In this document: positions 24,640 through 35,780 of the stretch, in pieces | Layout of the letters: each line of letters starts with the position of its first letter | Position numbering within the stretch: position 1 is the first letter of the stretch | Assembly: GCF_008831285.2 (NCBI RefSeq) | Contig: NC_045151.1 | Span: 9,114,571-9,178,570, forward strand | Reading direction: 5' to 3' | Length of the DNA: 64,000 bases | From: Nymphaea colorata | Taxonomy: Eukaryota; Streptophyta; Magnoliopsida; Nymphaeales; Nymphaeaceae | Notes under the pieces: model-generated | The model's input: the letters and a program-made list of their open reading frames with translations, nothing else | What the model was told of the DNA's origin: nothing | Databases searched by the model: none | Program-made: the position numbers and the translations under genes

Positions 24640-27340
24640 GTTCACTACAATTTGACAAATAACAGTTCAGTCAAACTAGGTAATCTTAAAAAGTTGAACT
24701 CAGGAATGGATTTCAACGTGAGTGAAGTGGTGCTTCATCCTAGCCTCACACTTTCCAATGTTTTATGTGTCTCAGAATTTGCGTTCAACCTCATATCAAT
24801 TCCCAAGCTTGCCCATGATCTTAAATGCACCATTATGTTTAATGAGAGGTTTCTTGTTTTTTTTTAAGTACCCATACTTGATGAAGATGATTGGGCTGGG
24901 TAAGATACGAATGGATTATACATCTTGGAGAAGAGAACAACCCACCACTTGCTGCCTCTACCACTCTTCACCCACCCAAACTTTGGCATTTTTGCCCTGG
25001 ATATTCTTCCTATTCTAGATTAGCTAGTTTGTTCGATTCAAATTCTCTTGGAATATGCAAGTATGTTGAGCATTGAACTCTGGCTAAACAACACAAATTA
25101 CCTTTTCCAAGTAGTACCATATCTACTACTGCTATTTTTCAGTTGGTTCATTGTGAGATTTGGGAGGATACCAGACACCATCTCTTTCCCGTGCTTGTCG
25201 ATGATTTTTCTAGGCCAACTTGGGTTTACCTTGTGGCACAAATCTGAAACTTTCACTATCATAAAAAAATTTTTTGGCCTTAGTTGAAAACCAATTCTCG
25301 ACAACCATTGAGAAGATCCATGGTGACAATGGGGCTGAGTTTTTTTATTCCAATGACATGTTAGAACTCCTCCATGCCAAGGGCACTGGCCAACAATACT
25401 CGTGTGTAAGCACCCAACAACAAAATGGGGTTGTAGAGTGCAAACGTAAAGACCTACTCACCATTGCCAAGCACTCCTTTTCCAAGCCAGCCTTCCTGTA
25501 AAATTTTGGGGAGAAGCCATCTTAACTGCTGCATACCTTACTACTAGGCTTCCCACTCAACCGTTATTTGAGAAGACCTCATATGAAGTCTTACATCAAT
25601 AGAATCCCAAATGTGAGCACTTGCGTGTCTTTGGTTGTCTCTTTAATGCTTTAAATATCCACAAGACTCATAAATTTGATTTTCTTGCCCATAAACGCAT
25701 TTTCCTTGGTATCCGTATGGTCAATCTACCTATAGAGTTTATGGCTTAGAAACCCATACTTTGTTTCATACCCGAAATGTCAAATTTTGAAGAACTTACC
25801 TTCCCTTTTCAAAATATGGATGTGCAAAGAGAAATGATAGTGTCGTCCCCACCTGACATCTCTCGCAAAGACTTTCCATTCAATACCAACTCCATTGACT
25901 TACATTCACCACCCACCGTCATCGTTCGGAGGTCCACTCGGCAGCGGACCATGCCTTCCCATCTCCAAGATTACCATTGCTATTCGAGCCCTTCATGATT
26001 TGGGTGCTGGTTTTGAAAATTCCTAGTAAACTCGTTATCCTCTTAATGCTTGTATGTGCTTTGACCATTTTTCTCCTTCCCATAAAGCCTTGCAGCAGCT
26101 GTTTGCACCCACCATGAACCTAAAACTTTCATCGAGGCAATGTTAAAGTGTTAATTGGCATGACGCCATGACTGCTGAGATTCGAGCACTAGAGTCAACT
26201 GGAACTTGGACACCCATGCCGTTCCCATCTGAAAAATGCACATGGGTTGTAAGTGGGGTTTACAAAATTAAGTACAATTCTCATGGCACCATCGAGCACT
26301 ACAAAGTACAAGGTTACACCCAAACCGAAGAAGGTGCTGATTTTTATGAGACTTTTGCACCCGTCGTTAAGCTATCCATTATACGGTGCCTTCCCGCTCT
26401 TGCAGCTATTCGAAGATGGACTGTTACCAAGTTGACGTCAGCAATGCAATTCTTCACGGCGACCTTCAACCTTTACATGCACCTTCCACCTGGGTTCACC
26501 CGATAGGGCGAGCGACTTGTATGTCAGCTGAAAAGGTTCTCTAAAACAGTCACTGCGCAATTGGTTCCCAAAACTCACAGAATGTCTAATTCAGCTGGGC
26601 TTCAAACAATTGGAGGCAGACTACTCTCTCTTCTCCAAAATTACTCCAAGCAGGAGCATCTTTGTATGTAGGTGACATCATCATTACCGGCAACAACACT
26701 CAAAAAGAAAAGGACATATTCAAACAATCAATCCACAACCAATTCCAACTAACAAACTTGGGAAACCTCAAGTATTTCCTTGGAGTTGAAGTCGCGAGAT
26801 CCAAAAAAGGTATTTTTATTTCACAGAAGAAATATATGTTGGATATATTGAAAGATACTGGCTACACTGGAGCAAAGCCTATCGAATTTTCCAATGGGAT
26901 AACATCTTAAGCTAAACTTGATAAAGAAAAAGGAAAATTGCACCAAAATCCAACACAATACCGGTGCCGAATTGGGCAAATGGTTTATCTCACCATTACA
27001 AGGCCTGATATTCTCCACTCAGTCCACATCCTCAGCCAAAAATTCCATCACCTTGAAGCTGCACATCGACTTGTTAGATATCTAACGGGGAAGATCGGAT
27101 ATGGTGTTCTACTATAAGCAACTAGCAAACTTCACGTTACAGTGTGTTGTCATTCAGACTGGGCTGCATGTATGATGACCAGAAGATCAACTACATGTTA
27201 TTGTGTAATGATTGGATAGTATTGTTACATGGAAAATAACAAAGCTAATGACCGTATCCATATCTATGGCAGTAGCATGCTGCGAACTCACTTGGATCAG
27301 ATATTTACTTACCAATTTTGGTATCCACCATGACAAACCT
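24640..27340 (+). pseudogene. Ty1/copia polyprotein, first part (protease end to RNase H start)
   Basis: Degraded Copia pol in the usual order. 24652-24867 covers the protease to pre-integrase region (LSNVLCVSEFAFNLISIPKL). Near 24960-25040 is a GAG-pre-integrase stretch (LWHF.PGYSSYSRLASLF). 25130-25520 is the integrase, with HGDNGAEF and QQNGVVE keeping the second Asp and the Glu. 26168-26910 is the reverse transcriptase, and RNase H follows to GIHHDKP. The RT active site reads YVGD (26665-26676) instead of YVDD, and several stops and frameshifts are present, so the element is dead. Gag and a 5' LTR were not found upstream. The RNase H reading breaks off at 27340 and resumes at 38461, because another element inserted here. 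Confidence 0.9.
27336..27340. repeat. Left target-site duplication of the nested insertion
   Basis: AACCT, matched by AACCC at 38456-38460. The duplicated bases include the Pro codon of the interrupted Copia RNase H. Confidence 0.7.
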
Positions 27341-27432
27341 TATCACGCCAATTTTTTCCAAGAGATTTCAATCATTTTTACAGCAACTTGGATATAATTT
27401 CAGACCTTGGCCCAAACTCACCTCAAAACGAA

Positions 27433-27770
27433 ATTCTGGGTCCATATCCAAATTCAATTCTGAACCCTATATCCAAAACAAACCTTTAGATCCATGTCCA
27501 AATTGAAATCAAGACCCTAGATCCAAAACAACCTTTAGATCCCTTTCCGAATTCAAATATTGACCCTAGATCCAAAAAAGACCTCTAAACCATATCTGAA
27601 TCCAAATGCAAGTTGTAAATGCAAATTCAAATTTAGATCCAGATTTGAATCCAAATCCACTTCTTTGATACAAAATTCATACCTTGATTCGAAATACGAA
27701 GCCAAAGTCTTAGTTGAGCGCAACAAGTGAAATCAAGTCTGAATTAAGAAAATAGATCTCGGAAGCCGCT
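27433..27770 (+). repeat. LTR-like direct repeat, upstream copy
   Basis: About 335 bp beginning TCTGGGTCCATAT are similar to 32538-32850 in the same order and orientation, with many substitutions and small indels. Shared words include CCAAAACAAACCTTTAGATC, CAAATCCACTTCTT and AAGTGAAATCAAGTC. The two copies bracket gypsy gag-pro-RT sequence, so they are best read as parts of the two LTRs. Confidence 0.7.
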
Positions 27771-27990
27771 CTCGAAACCAATGACCATTTGGCTCACTTT
27801 ACTGGACAAAAGACTTGACCCTTAATAGAAGACAATGAAAATAACTTAAAGAGTCTATATGAAGAATTTGGAGCATATGTTGAACCTTCTACTTTATCTC
27901 AAAAGCAATAAGATGAATCAAACATTACATGATGCTTTGTACGGTTGGGGTGACCCTCTTCACCAACGAGACTAACTTTTTAGTTGTTCG

Positions 27991-28624
27991 TATTACCTAA
28001 TTTTTTGGGATTATGGGGCATAGTGGGACATGACACTTGTCAGTGGCAATGACAGTCTTGCCTTCCTTTACCATGGGCTCACCTACCTAATTTTTTTGGA
28101 TTATGGGGCATAGTGGGACATGACACTTGTCAGTGGCAATGACAGTCTTGCCTTCCTTTATCATGGGCTCACCTACCTAATTTTTTTGGATTATGGGGCA
28201 TAGTGGGACATGACACTTGTCAGTGGCAAGGACAGCCTTGCCTTCCTTTATCATGGGCTCACCTACCTAATTTTTTTGGATTATGGGTCATAGTGGGACA
28301 TGACACTTGTCAGTGGCAATGACAGCCTTGCCTTCCTTTACCATGGGCTCACCTACCTAATTTTTTTTTATTATGGGGCATAGTGGGACATGACACTTGT
28401 CAGTGGCAATGACAGTCTTGCCTTCCTTTACCATGGGCTCACCTACCTAATTTTTTTGGATTATGGGGCATAGTGGGACATGACACTTGTCAGTGGCAAG
28501 GACAGCCTTGCCTTCCTTTATCATGGGCTCACCTACCTAATTTTTTTGGATTATGGGTCATAGTGGGACATGACACTTATCAGTGGCAATGACAGCCTTG
28601 CCTTCCTTTACCATGGGCTCACCT
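27991..28624. repeat. 90-bp tandem array, seven units, with a 270-bp higher-order repeat
   Basis: Units begin at about 27991, 28081, 28171, 28261, 28351, 28441 and 28531, exactly 90 bp apart. By diagnostic bases (GGGGCA or GGGTCA; GGCAAT or GGCAAG; GACAGTC or GACAGCC) the order is A-A-B-C-A-B-C, so units 2-4 and 5-7 are a duplicated 270-bp block. Each unit contains TGACACTTGTCA with 5-bp inverted arms. No reading frame runs through the array on either strand. It lies just inside the upstream LTR-like repeat, where untranslated tandem arrays are known in large plant gypsy elements. Confidence 0.95.
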
Positions 28625-29292
28625 GTTTCACCAATGGAGACATAGACTTTGTGGAATGATGCACATATGTCTTGCAATCATGGCTTCTCAAGCACACAGG
28701 ATCCAAGCCAATTTACTCAGAAACACAGATGGAACATTAACAGTCTTGGAGCAATATCACCATTTGATCAAGCAGCTAGATAAAGAAAAGATTTGGGATT
28801 ATTATGATCGTCGCCAGAATCTATCTATATGTACTCACACTACAATGGTCGTACCATAGTCTTGGAGCCTTATTTCATTGCTTACTATTGTGTTAATAGA
28901 TGCATGTGACAATTCTCTCAAAGGCAAAAGATGGTTTCTATGCATACACCAATCAGAGCTACCCCATAATTTGACTTTAGCTCTCCTCAATTGCCAGCAT
29001 TGTCCACAGTAGCTCAACGAGAATGAGATATACAAATATCCTACACTTAGTTCACAAGACCATTAGTAAAAAAGAAATATGCCGAGTGGTGAGAGACACA
29101 AATATCCTACACCATCCCTTATCCCTTGATAATCTTTGTTGTCAACTCTATACTCATCCTTTCTAGTGTCTTTAGCTATTATTGTTTTTAACTGGTCAAT
29201 GTTTTTCTTTGGATATAATCTTTAAACTCAATGCAATACGAATCTTCATTTTGTCATCATTTCCCTCTAATGGCTCTTCATTTTTCTATCTC

Positions 29293-29508
29293 ATAAGATG
29301 AATATTTGAAGCCAATAGGAGGGTAGAAAGAAGAGTGTAAGCTAAATAGGCCCCTCAAAATGAAGCATCATCTTCTAGTCTTATGTCAGAAACACTTGAC
29401 ATAAGATGAATATTTGAAGCCAATAGGAGGGTTGAAAAAAGAGCGTAAGCTAAGTAGGCTCCTCAGAATGAAGCATCATCTTTTAGTCCTATGTCAGAAA
29501 CACTTGAC
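29293..29508 (+). repeat. 108-bp tandem duplication in the gypsy internal region
   Basis: Two copies (29293-29400 and 29401-29508) of a segment running from ATAAGATGAATATTTG to AACACTTGAC, differing at about ten positions. The period is 36 codons. Both copies read DEYLKPIGG...MKHHLLVLCQKHLT in one frame, interrupted by stops, so the duplicated sequence may once have been coding. Confidence 0.9.
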
Positions 29509-29949
29509 TTTCCAACAATTGAACTAAACGGTTATCCGATGTTTCGATTATTTGTGAAACGATTCATGAGGGAACAGGAAGCGCAGAAGGCTCTCATAGT
29601 TACTCCATAACCGACAAGTAAAAAGCCTACCAAGTAGAAAAGAAACAAGAAGAACAAGTATTTTCCAATAAATCAAAATAAGTACTATCTAGATTCGAAC
29701 TCGACAACCAGTAAGAAGGAAAAACCTGAATTTTCTCCACAAAAGAAGAAAAGTGCAATGAAAAAGAGCAAGAAAGGAAAGGGGATCATGAAAGATAGTA
29801 GCTTGCCTAGTTCTATCTCAAGTAAAAGTTTAGAGGAAAAGCCAAAAAAGAATAGAATGCCTACTAAAAAATGAAAAAAAAACAAAGAAGTGTATCACAA
29901 GCAACAACTCAGATAGCAAAAGTTCTGAGTAGTGAAAGAAGTTAAAGGC

Positions 29950-30570
29950 AAAAAGGAAAAGATAAGGTCAGATTTAGGAGAATTAAGTGATGATAAAAGT
30001 CCAATCAAACACTAATTTTATGAAATGGAGAAAAGAATGAATAACCCTGAACTTAGGAAGAAGGAAAACACTCATACTATTATAAAGACTACTACCTTGA
30101 TAATGAATGAGACAATGATGTGATGGGTTTGCCTAAGGAGTTTGTCAAGTATGATGAAATCACTTACATACATGTTCACCTCTCAACATTCATCAATAAT
30201 TGTTATAAGATATAGACAAATAGTAGAGTCTTGTTTTGCTACTTCCCAAGGTGTCTAAGGCAACACTACACAATGGTACAACAAAAATGTAAACTCATTT
30301 GAACTCATGGAATTTGATAGATTGGTCAACATGTTTGTCAAAAGATTTGAGCAAAATGTTCCCATGGCTCCAAATCTCATACCATTTTCAATTTTCATCA
30401 AAAACAAAGAAAAAAAGCTCAAAAATTTATTAAAAAATGAAGAATTCAATGCAACAAGATGTAATAGTCTATTTCCGAAACACAAACCCTATCACTTGTC
30501 AAGAAAAATCCTGCCCAACCTTGATAAGCTTCATCTGCAATGCTCCATTCAAAATTTTTGTTGATTTAAC
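29950..30570 (+). pseudogene. Ty3/gypsy gag remnant
   Basis: Around 30255-30480 the frame reads TTQWYNKNVNSFELMEF and LVNMFVKRFEQNVPMAP, matching the plant retrotransposon gag core (WYN.L...I.SF.EL...F..RF). Stops and frameshifts interrupt it on both sides. Family knowledge places gag immediately before protease, as seen here. No CCHC knuckle was found. Confidence 0.6.
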
Positions 30571-30879
30571 CGAACAGGCATATTTAATAGATGAATGAAC
30601 TAAAAAAGACAACTTTGATGGAATTATTGCACTCAAGAATAGAAGATGGTAAAAAAGGAGGTAAAGTCCAACTCCACGCCTACCTTCATTACAAATATGG
30701 GCACCGGAAAGGACAACAACAATAACTATAAGTATGACAAAGAAGTGAACCCTAAGAAGAACATACAACCACCTAAAGAAAATGAAGAAGGAAAAAACAA
30801 ACACATGAGCTTACAATCAAGACTTTGGGCTTATGTGAAGACAAATGTTAGCCCGACCAAACCAAAATATATGGATATG

Positions 30880-31275
30880 ATGGTCTAAGCATGAACAACA
30901 AAAGAACCTTTATCATGGACGTGATCATTGAATGCACCAGACACTACATTTTTTTCCACGTTGTGGACGTACCCCCATCATACAACTTGCTCTTGCAGCA
31001 TTCATGGATCCATAAAGTATGAGGAATACCGTCCACTTTCCACCAATGTATCAGGTAGAATTTTGGCCATATGCCATCACCGTATGTATAGAGGAACCAG
31101 TCGAGAGGTTGGTACAACCAATGCTCCCTAGGTCAATTGTCTCTATGGATATACCCAACATGAAGGCAACAAAAGAAGCATTTTTACAAGAATGGATGCA
31201 AAACATGGAGATAGGTGAATCATTTGAAAGTGCCTACACTGACTTAAGTAGCCATTTTGAGTTATCGAGAACATC
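30880..31275 (+). pseudogene. Ty3/gypsy protease-region remnant
   Basis: With frameshifts, the translation reads as a plant gypsy retropepsin region: FIMDVIIECTRHYIF, VVDVPPSYNLLLQHSWIHK, GIPSTFHQ and then VEFWPYAITVCIEEPVERLV (31064 onward). These stretches are characteristic of the segment between gag and RT in Tat/Ogre-like and related plant gypsy elements. The frame is broken several times. Confidence 0.65.
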
Positions 31276-31722
31276 TCTTATATGCTCATTTGCTTAAAAG
31301 CCCTATGCAATTTCAATTGCTTTTAAAAAGTGGCTACCATCCATTTTCTAGCCTTAGTACGAAGGAAGATGGCAACATAAAACCAATCAGCATCCATTTT
31401 TAAATGAACACCAAAGGATTAGAGTATCTCAAAGAAGTTTGAAGAAGGTTAGGTTGGCCGATAGTATTCACCTTTGTTTTCTAAATCCTCTCATAAATTT
31501 TGTGTTCTTAACTTGTTTCCAACTAGTCCCATGGGAGGACCCTCTTTATGTATTAAGAACTTTCCATATGCAATCAAAGTAATCTTTTTTTGTATGCTTG
31601 TCAATTTTATTTTGTTCAATTTCCCTTTATCCTCCTCTTTGCAAGATGTTGGCCATTAACATGTCTCAGTTTCTTTTTTTTTCTTTAAAAGTTTCCCATA
31701 AACATTTGTTGGAATAGAACCT

Positions 31723-32535
31723 ATGGCAACACTCGAATTAGAATTATTGGAACTTACCCAAATTGAAAAGCAAGAATATCCATTGTCTTTGGTTAATGAT
31801 CTAATTGAAGAAATTAACATTTCAACCAATGAGAATCTTAAGGTCCTTCAAATTGGCACCAGTGTATCAGCAGAAGAAAGAAAAAAGCTCAAAAACTTCC
31901 TCATAATTCTTCAAGAAGTTTTTACATAGATTTATGAACACATGTCAAACCTAGAGCCTAAGCTGGTTCAATAACGTTTGCCTGTATGTCTCAATTACAA
32001 GCTAGTGAAACAAAAACTGTGCAAGCTTGATTCTAGGTTGGAAGGGCCTATAAAAGAAGAACTAAATGACCTACTAAAGGCCAAATTTGTTTATACCATC
32101 GATTATTATGAGTGGTTGGCTAATATTATGGTTATCCCCAAGAAAAATGACAAAGTTAGGTTATGCATTGACTTTCGAGACTTGAATAAAGCGACACCAA
32201 AATATGATTACCCTCCAAGCATTGATTTATTGGTATATAGCATACAATGCCATGTTCTCCTTTATGGATAGATATTCAGGGTACAACAAATCAAATTAGC
32301 ATCCAAGGATCAACCCAAAACCACCTTTACCATGCATTGAGGCACTTTGTGTTACACATTAATGCCATTTGGATTAAATAATGCTCAACCAACTTATCAA
32401 ACAACATATCAAAACTCTTGCCCAAGTGTTTGAGAGAGTCTTACAGTACAAGATTCATTTAAATCACCTAAAGTGTGTGTGTGTTTGGAGTTGAATATGA
32501 TAAAATGAGGATCAAGATGGATCTTACCAAAAGAT
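31723..32535 (+). pseudogene. Ty3/gypsy reverse transcriptase, truncated
   Basis: 31723-31929 reads up to LKNFLIILQEVF, the linker before RT. 31978-32271 carries GPIKEELNDLLKAKF, NIMVIPKKNDKVRLCIDFRDLN and PPSIDLLV, the N-terminal fingers of plant gypsy RT. After a frameshift come LASKDQPKTTF and LMPFGLNNAQ. The sequence then jumps to LQYKIHLNHLKCVFGVEYDKM, so the part with the YxDD active site is deleted. RT breaks off near 32535, where the downstream LTR-like copy begins. RNase H and integrase are missing. The element cannot be autonomous. Confidence 0.85.
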
Positions 32536-32537
32536 CT

Positions 32538-32850
32538 GGGTCCATATTGAAATTCAATTTTTGGCTATATATCCAAAACAAACCTTTAGATCCATGTCCA
32601 AATTCAAAACTTGAATGTAGATCCCAATCCAAATTCAAATCTCGACCCTAGATCCAAAATAGACCTCTCGAAGAATATTTGAATCCAAATATAAGGTTTA
32701 AATGAAAAAACTAACTTTAGATCCAGATTTGATCCAAATCCACTTCTTAGATCCAAAATTCACACCTTGATTCAAAATAGAAAGCCAAAGTTTGTAATTG
32801 AACACAAGTGAAATCAAGTCCAAATTAGGAAAATGGATCCAAAAAGCTGC
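32538..32850 (+). repeat. LTR-like direct repeat, downstream copy
   Basis: Partner of 27433-27770. It follows directly after truncated RT, so a deletion joined RT to the middle of the 3' LTR. Confidence 0.7.
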
Positions 32851-34450
32851 TCCTGGGTAGATCCAAAACTAAGTTTTAGATTCAAATCAAGAATTTTAAC
32901 TCAAAATCTCAAGTCGAGATCAAAATATTAATTTTTAACCTTATTTACCTTATTTAGCGCCGCGGGCGCTCGCGCAAACCTCTCATTCATTTTTCATCTC
33001 AATCTTGTGCCAAAAATTTAAAAAAAAAAAATTAGCCTAAAACTACAATCTAGCTCTTGATGCGAGCCATAGGCGTTGCTTGCAGCACATTCATGACCTA
33101 GCGAGCCCAATCTGGATATAAAATGAGATCGGAACCACTCAAATTGAAGTTGCAGTCATTTTCCACTAAGTGGACCCCACCTAGAGGGGTCAAACGAGCA
33201 AACCCCCCTCTCATTAGCTCAAAAATAGGCCAATGAGGGCACACTGCCAAGCGCCTGCCCAAGTCTGGCCAGGGTGTATGGCCACAACATCCTCGTGCTA
33301 GGTGCGCAGTGGGTGTGGCTAATCAAGGCTGCGCAGCCCAGTTTGGGCTAAAAAATGCCTTTTTGGTCTGTTGGGTGGGCTCTAACCCTACCAACACCTC
33401 TAAAAGGGTGTTTGCAGGGATAAGAGCCAATCTTCTTTGGACAAAACTTTTTTTTTAATTTAAAAATAGATTTAAAAAAAACTTGGAATTTGCATAAAAA
33501 AATTTTTTAAGTTAAAAAAAATCAAATTTTGAGTTTTGGCTCTAAAACTCTTAATGAATACCCCCAAAATCTTGTCTCCTCGGCATGAGCTAACCCTTTG
33601 AAAACCTCTAGAGTTTTCTCACTTGAAAACTTACCTTTACCTTTACCTCTCTCTCTATTTCTCTCATCTCCTCCTTGTCTTCTACTTCTCCATCTTTGGT
33701 GCAAGTCTCTTCTTGAACCTCTATTCTTCAAGGGAGAACGAGGATATCTCTTGGGAAACATCCTCAACACTTTGAGGCTCATCTCAAAAAGAAGATTTGT
33801 CTTCTCAAGCATTCTGATTTAGAGGAATGTAGTCATCTTCACATATTTTTTTTTCTTTTTTCCTTTGACATCTCTTCATGACAATGCAAGAGAGCTCTAA
33901 AAATCTTCTCTTAGGAGTCAAGAGTTACTCTTAAGTGCACTAGAGCACGAGAAATGTGAAATAAAATTTAATTTTTCTTTTTATGATTAAAATATGTTTC
34001 TTTCTTCTTTTTGCTCATTGAATGTGTGCATTGTCTATGTTTGAGATGATCATATACACTTGATTGATTTTTCAATGAATATGTAAATGAATGGTTAGAA
34101 CGAGTGCTTAGGTTGGGATTTCTTTGAGATTTCTTTGTTACTATATTCATTTTTGAGGTTGGGATTTATCTAACCTGAAAAAGCCCTTACAAATGTGTTA
34201 AAATGCATCTCTATAGCATTCTTACGTTTAGTATTTCTCTTAATCACTTAATTAGGGATCCCAAAGAAAGTTTTGTTATGCTATTAACTTTCTATTTTAT
34301 GTGTAATTGACTCACATACCCAATGGTGGCTGAAATAAGTTTTCCTGTAATAGATTGAATAATTATTAGTTTATATTTTAATATAAAATATTTGGAATCT
34401 TGTTTTCAAAAGAATTTCAAAAATAAAAACCTTTTTCAATGAGGCATTGT
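32851..34450 (+). other. Probable remainder of the gypsy 3' LTR, non-coding
   Basis: This stretch continues from the LTR-like copy without a recognisable gene. It contains a GC-rich patch (GCGCCGCGGGCGCTCGCGC, about 32958-32976), then pyrimidine-rich sequence at 33580-33720 of the kind found in LTR leader regions. The 5' counterpart does not extend this far, so the assignment is inference. The reading frames at 33522-33822 are low-complexity. Confidence 0.35.
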
Positions 34451-34555
34451 TGACTTAGCCTAGGCACTTGCATGAGCTCAAGTTCCTCTTCGGCCAAGAT
34501 AGAAAAATTGAAGTCAAAAATGCATCACGTTATCTCTTGATTTTAAATTTCCATT

Positions 34556-34593
<38 letters not shown>

Positions 34594-35406
34594 TGAGTAT
34601 CCCTTTTTCTCTCTTTCTAATATGCTTTTTTTGTCTTTTTCTTTGATTTAAGAACTTTTTTTTATAAATTTTCATATACGTATATATCTAACTAAATAAA
34701 TCTATAATTAGCTGGTTGTAAATAGCCCGAGGGCTATGGAACAAAGGATTATCATGGAACTACACCGAGGTATTGACAGTGGTTCTCAAATATCGTAGAA
34801 CTATGAGATAGAATGTAATAGAAACAAAGACAGGGAACGAGTTATATACTCCTAACGGTCAAAGTGACCCCCTTCATTTTTCTCTTTGATTTAAGCTCTT
34901 TCTTTTTATATGTTTTCTTATATATATATATATATATGTCTCTCTTTCTAAAATCTCTCTCTCTCTCTCTCTTTGATTTATGATATTCTTTTATAAAGTT
35001 TCACACACACACACACACATATATGCATATTTCTCTCTCTTTTAAAATCTTTCTCCTTTTGCAAAATCTCTTTCTCTTTCTCTGTGTTTCTTTTGGCTTA
35101 ATCTTTTATCCTGTCCCATAGGAAAGAGGGAGAAAAAAAAAGAAAAAGAAAGCCAACTTGCCGAGAGAGCCCTAACACCCACAGCAAGCCCTTTATATGT
35201 CTATCAATCCGACCAGCTACGTTAGGCTCCTTATATAAATATAAATATAAATAAATATATATATATATGTATAGTTCTAATTAATGATTATAAATGATAA
35301 AAAAATTATTTGGATATCTGCCATGCAAGTAATCTAAGTTATGCATAAGTTCACATTTGTATAAATGAACGCCAAAAGTGACTTTCAGATTTACCTATGT
35401 CATTTA
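34451..35406. other. AT-rich sequence with short microsatellites
   Basis: No gene. Several (AT)n, (AC)n and (CT)n runs occur (34558-34592, 34920-34973, 35003-35038), with poly(T)-rich spacers that share phrasing such as TTTGATTTAAG and TCTCTCTTT, suggesting local duplication of a repeat-prone segment. Confidence 0.5.
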
Positions 35407-35777
35407 GGGGCTGTTTGATGCATTGGAAATATGAAGTTGGAAAGACGTTTGGAGAAGCTTATTTCAAAAATTGAGGAAATGGAAACAAAATCCAGATTTC
35501 CAAAACTCATTTGTGTTTGTTGGACTTGGGTTCATGTTCCACGAAATAAATTTTTCAGTTTGACAGGAATGAAAGATGAAAAAGAGAATAGTTAGATTAA
35601 TGAGTGCTTTGAGAGCTCAATGGTTACTTTTTTTATCCAGGAAATTTTTTTCCACCCTTTGGGGTGGAAAAAAATTTCTGGAAAGAAATTTTCGAAGGCC
35701 TTGGGCAAGAAAAATTTTGTAATATTTGAATTTTATATCCTATGCTACAGGAAATATCCTGCACATCAAACGGGCCC
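35407..35777. mobile_element. Tourist-like (PIF/Harbinger) MITE, 371 bp
   Basis: The left end GGGGCTGTTTGATG (35407) matches the inverse of the right end CATCAAACGGGCCC (ending 35777) with two mismatches. Both sides are flanked by TTA (35404-35406 and 35778-35780), the 3-bp target of PIF/Harbinger elements. At 35638-35680 the element holds a 19-bp hairpin with a one-base bulge and a short loop. It is non-coding. It lies inside the nested insertion in Copia, a third layer. Confidence 0.85.
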
Positions 35778-35780
35778 TTA

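Larger units (their letters stand above)
18298..24640. other. Long intergenic region, repeats only
   Basis: No host gene is recognised in about 6.3 kb. Visible items: A/T-rich foldback-like sequence around 19400-19490 (AAAAACG and CGTTTTTT words, resembling 40790-40880), (AT)n at 19989-20013, compound microsatellites at 21131-21200 and 21535-21620, a (GGACA)4 repeat followed by a long poly(T) at 22148-22195 that could be the tail of a minus-strand retroelement, and an inverted repeat around 23407-23451 (ATACAGGTGGTGTAT / ATACACCCTGTAT). Confidence 0.5.

Noticed and set aside
27991-28624. Regular repeats that could be mistaken for a CRISPR array
   Set aside because: Units are contiguous 90-bp copies with no unique spacers, and the DNA is plant nuclear.
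33522-33822. Protein-coding gene on either strand (96 and 74 codons)
   Set aside because: The frames follow pyrimidine-rich leader-like sequence of the presumed LTR and lack homology that I recognise.
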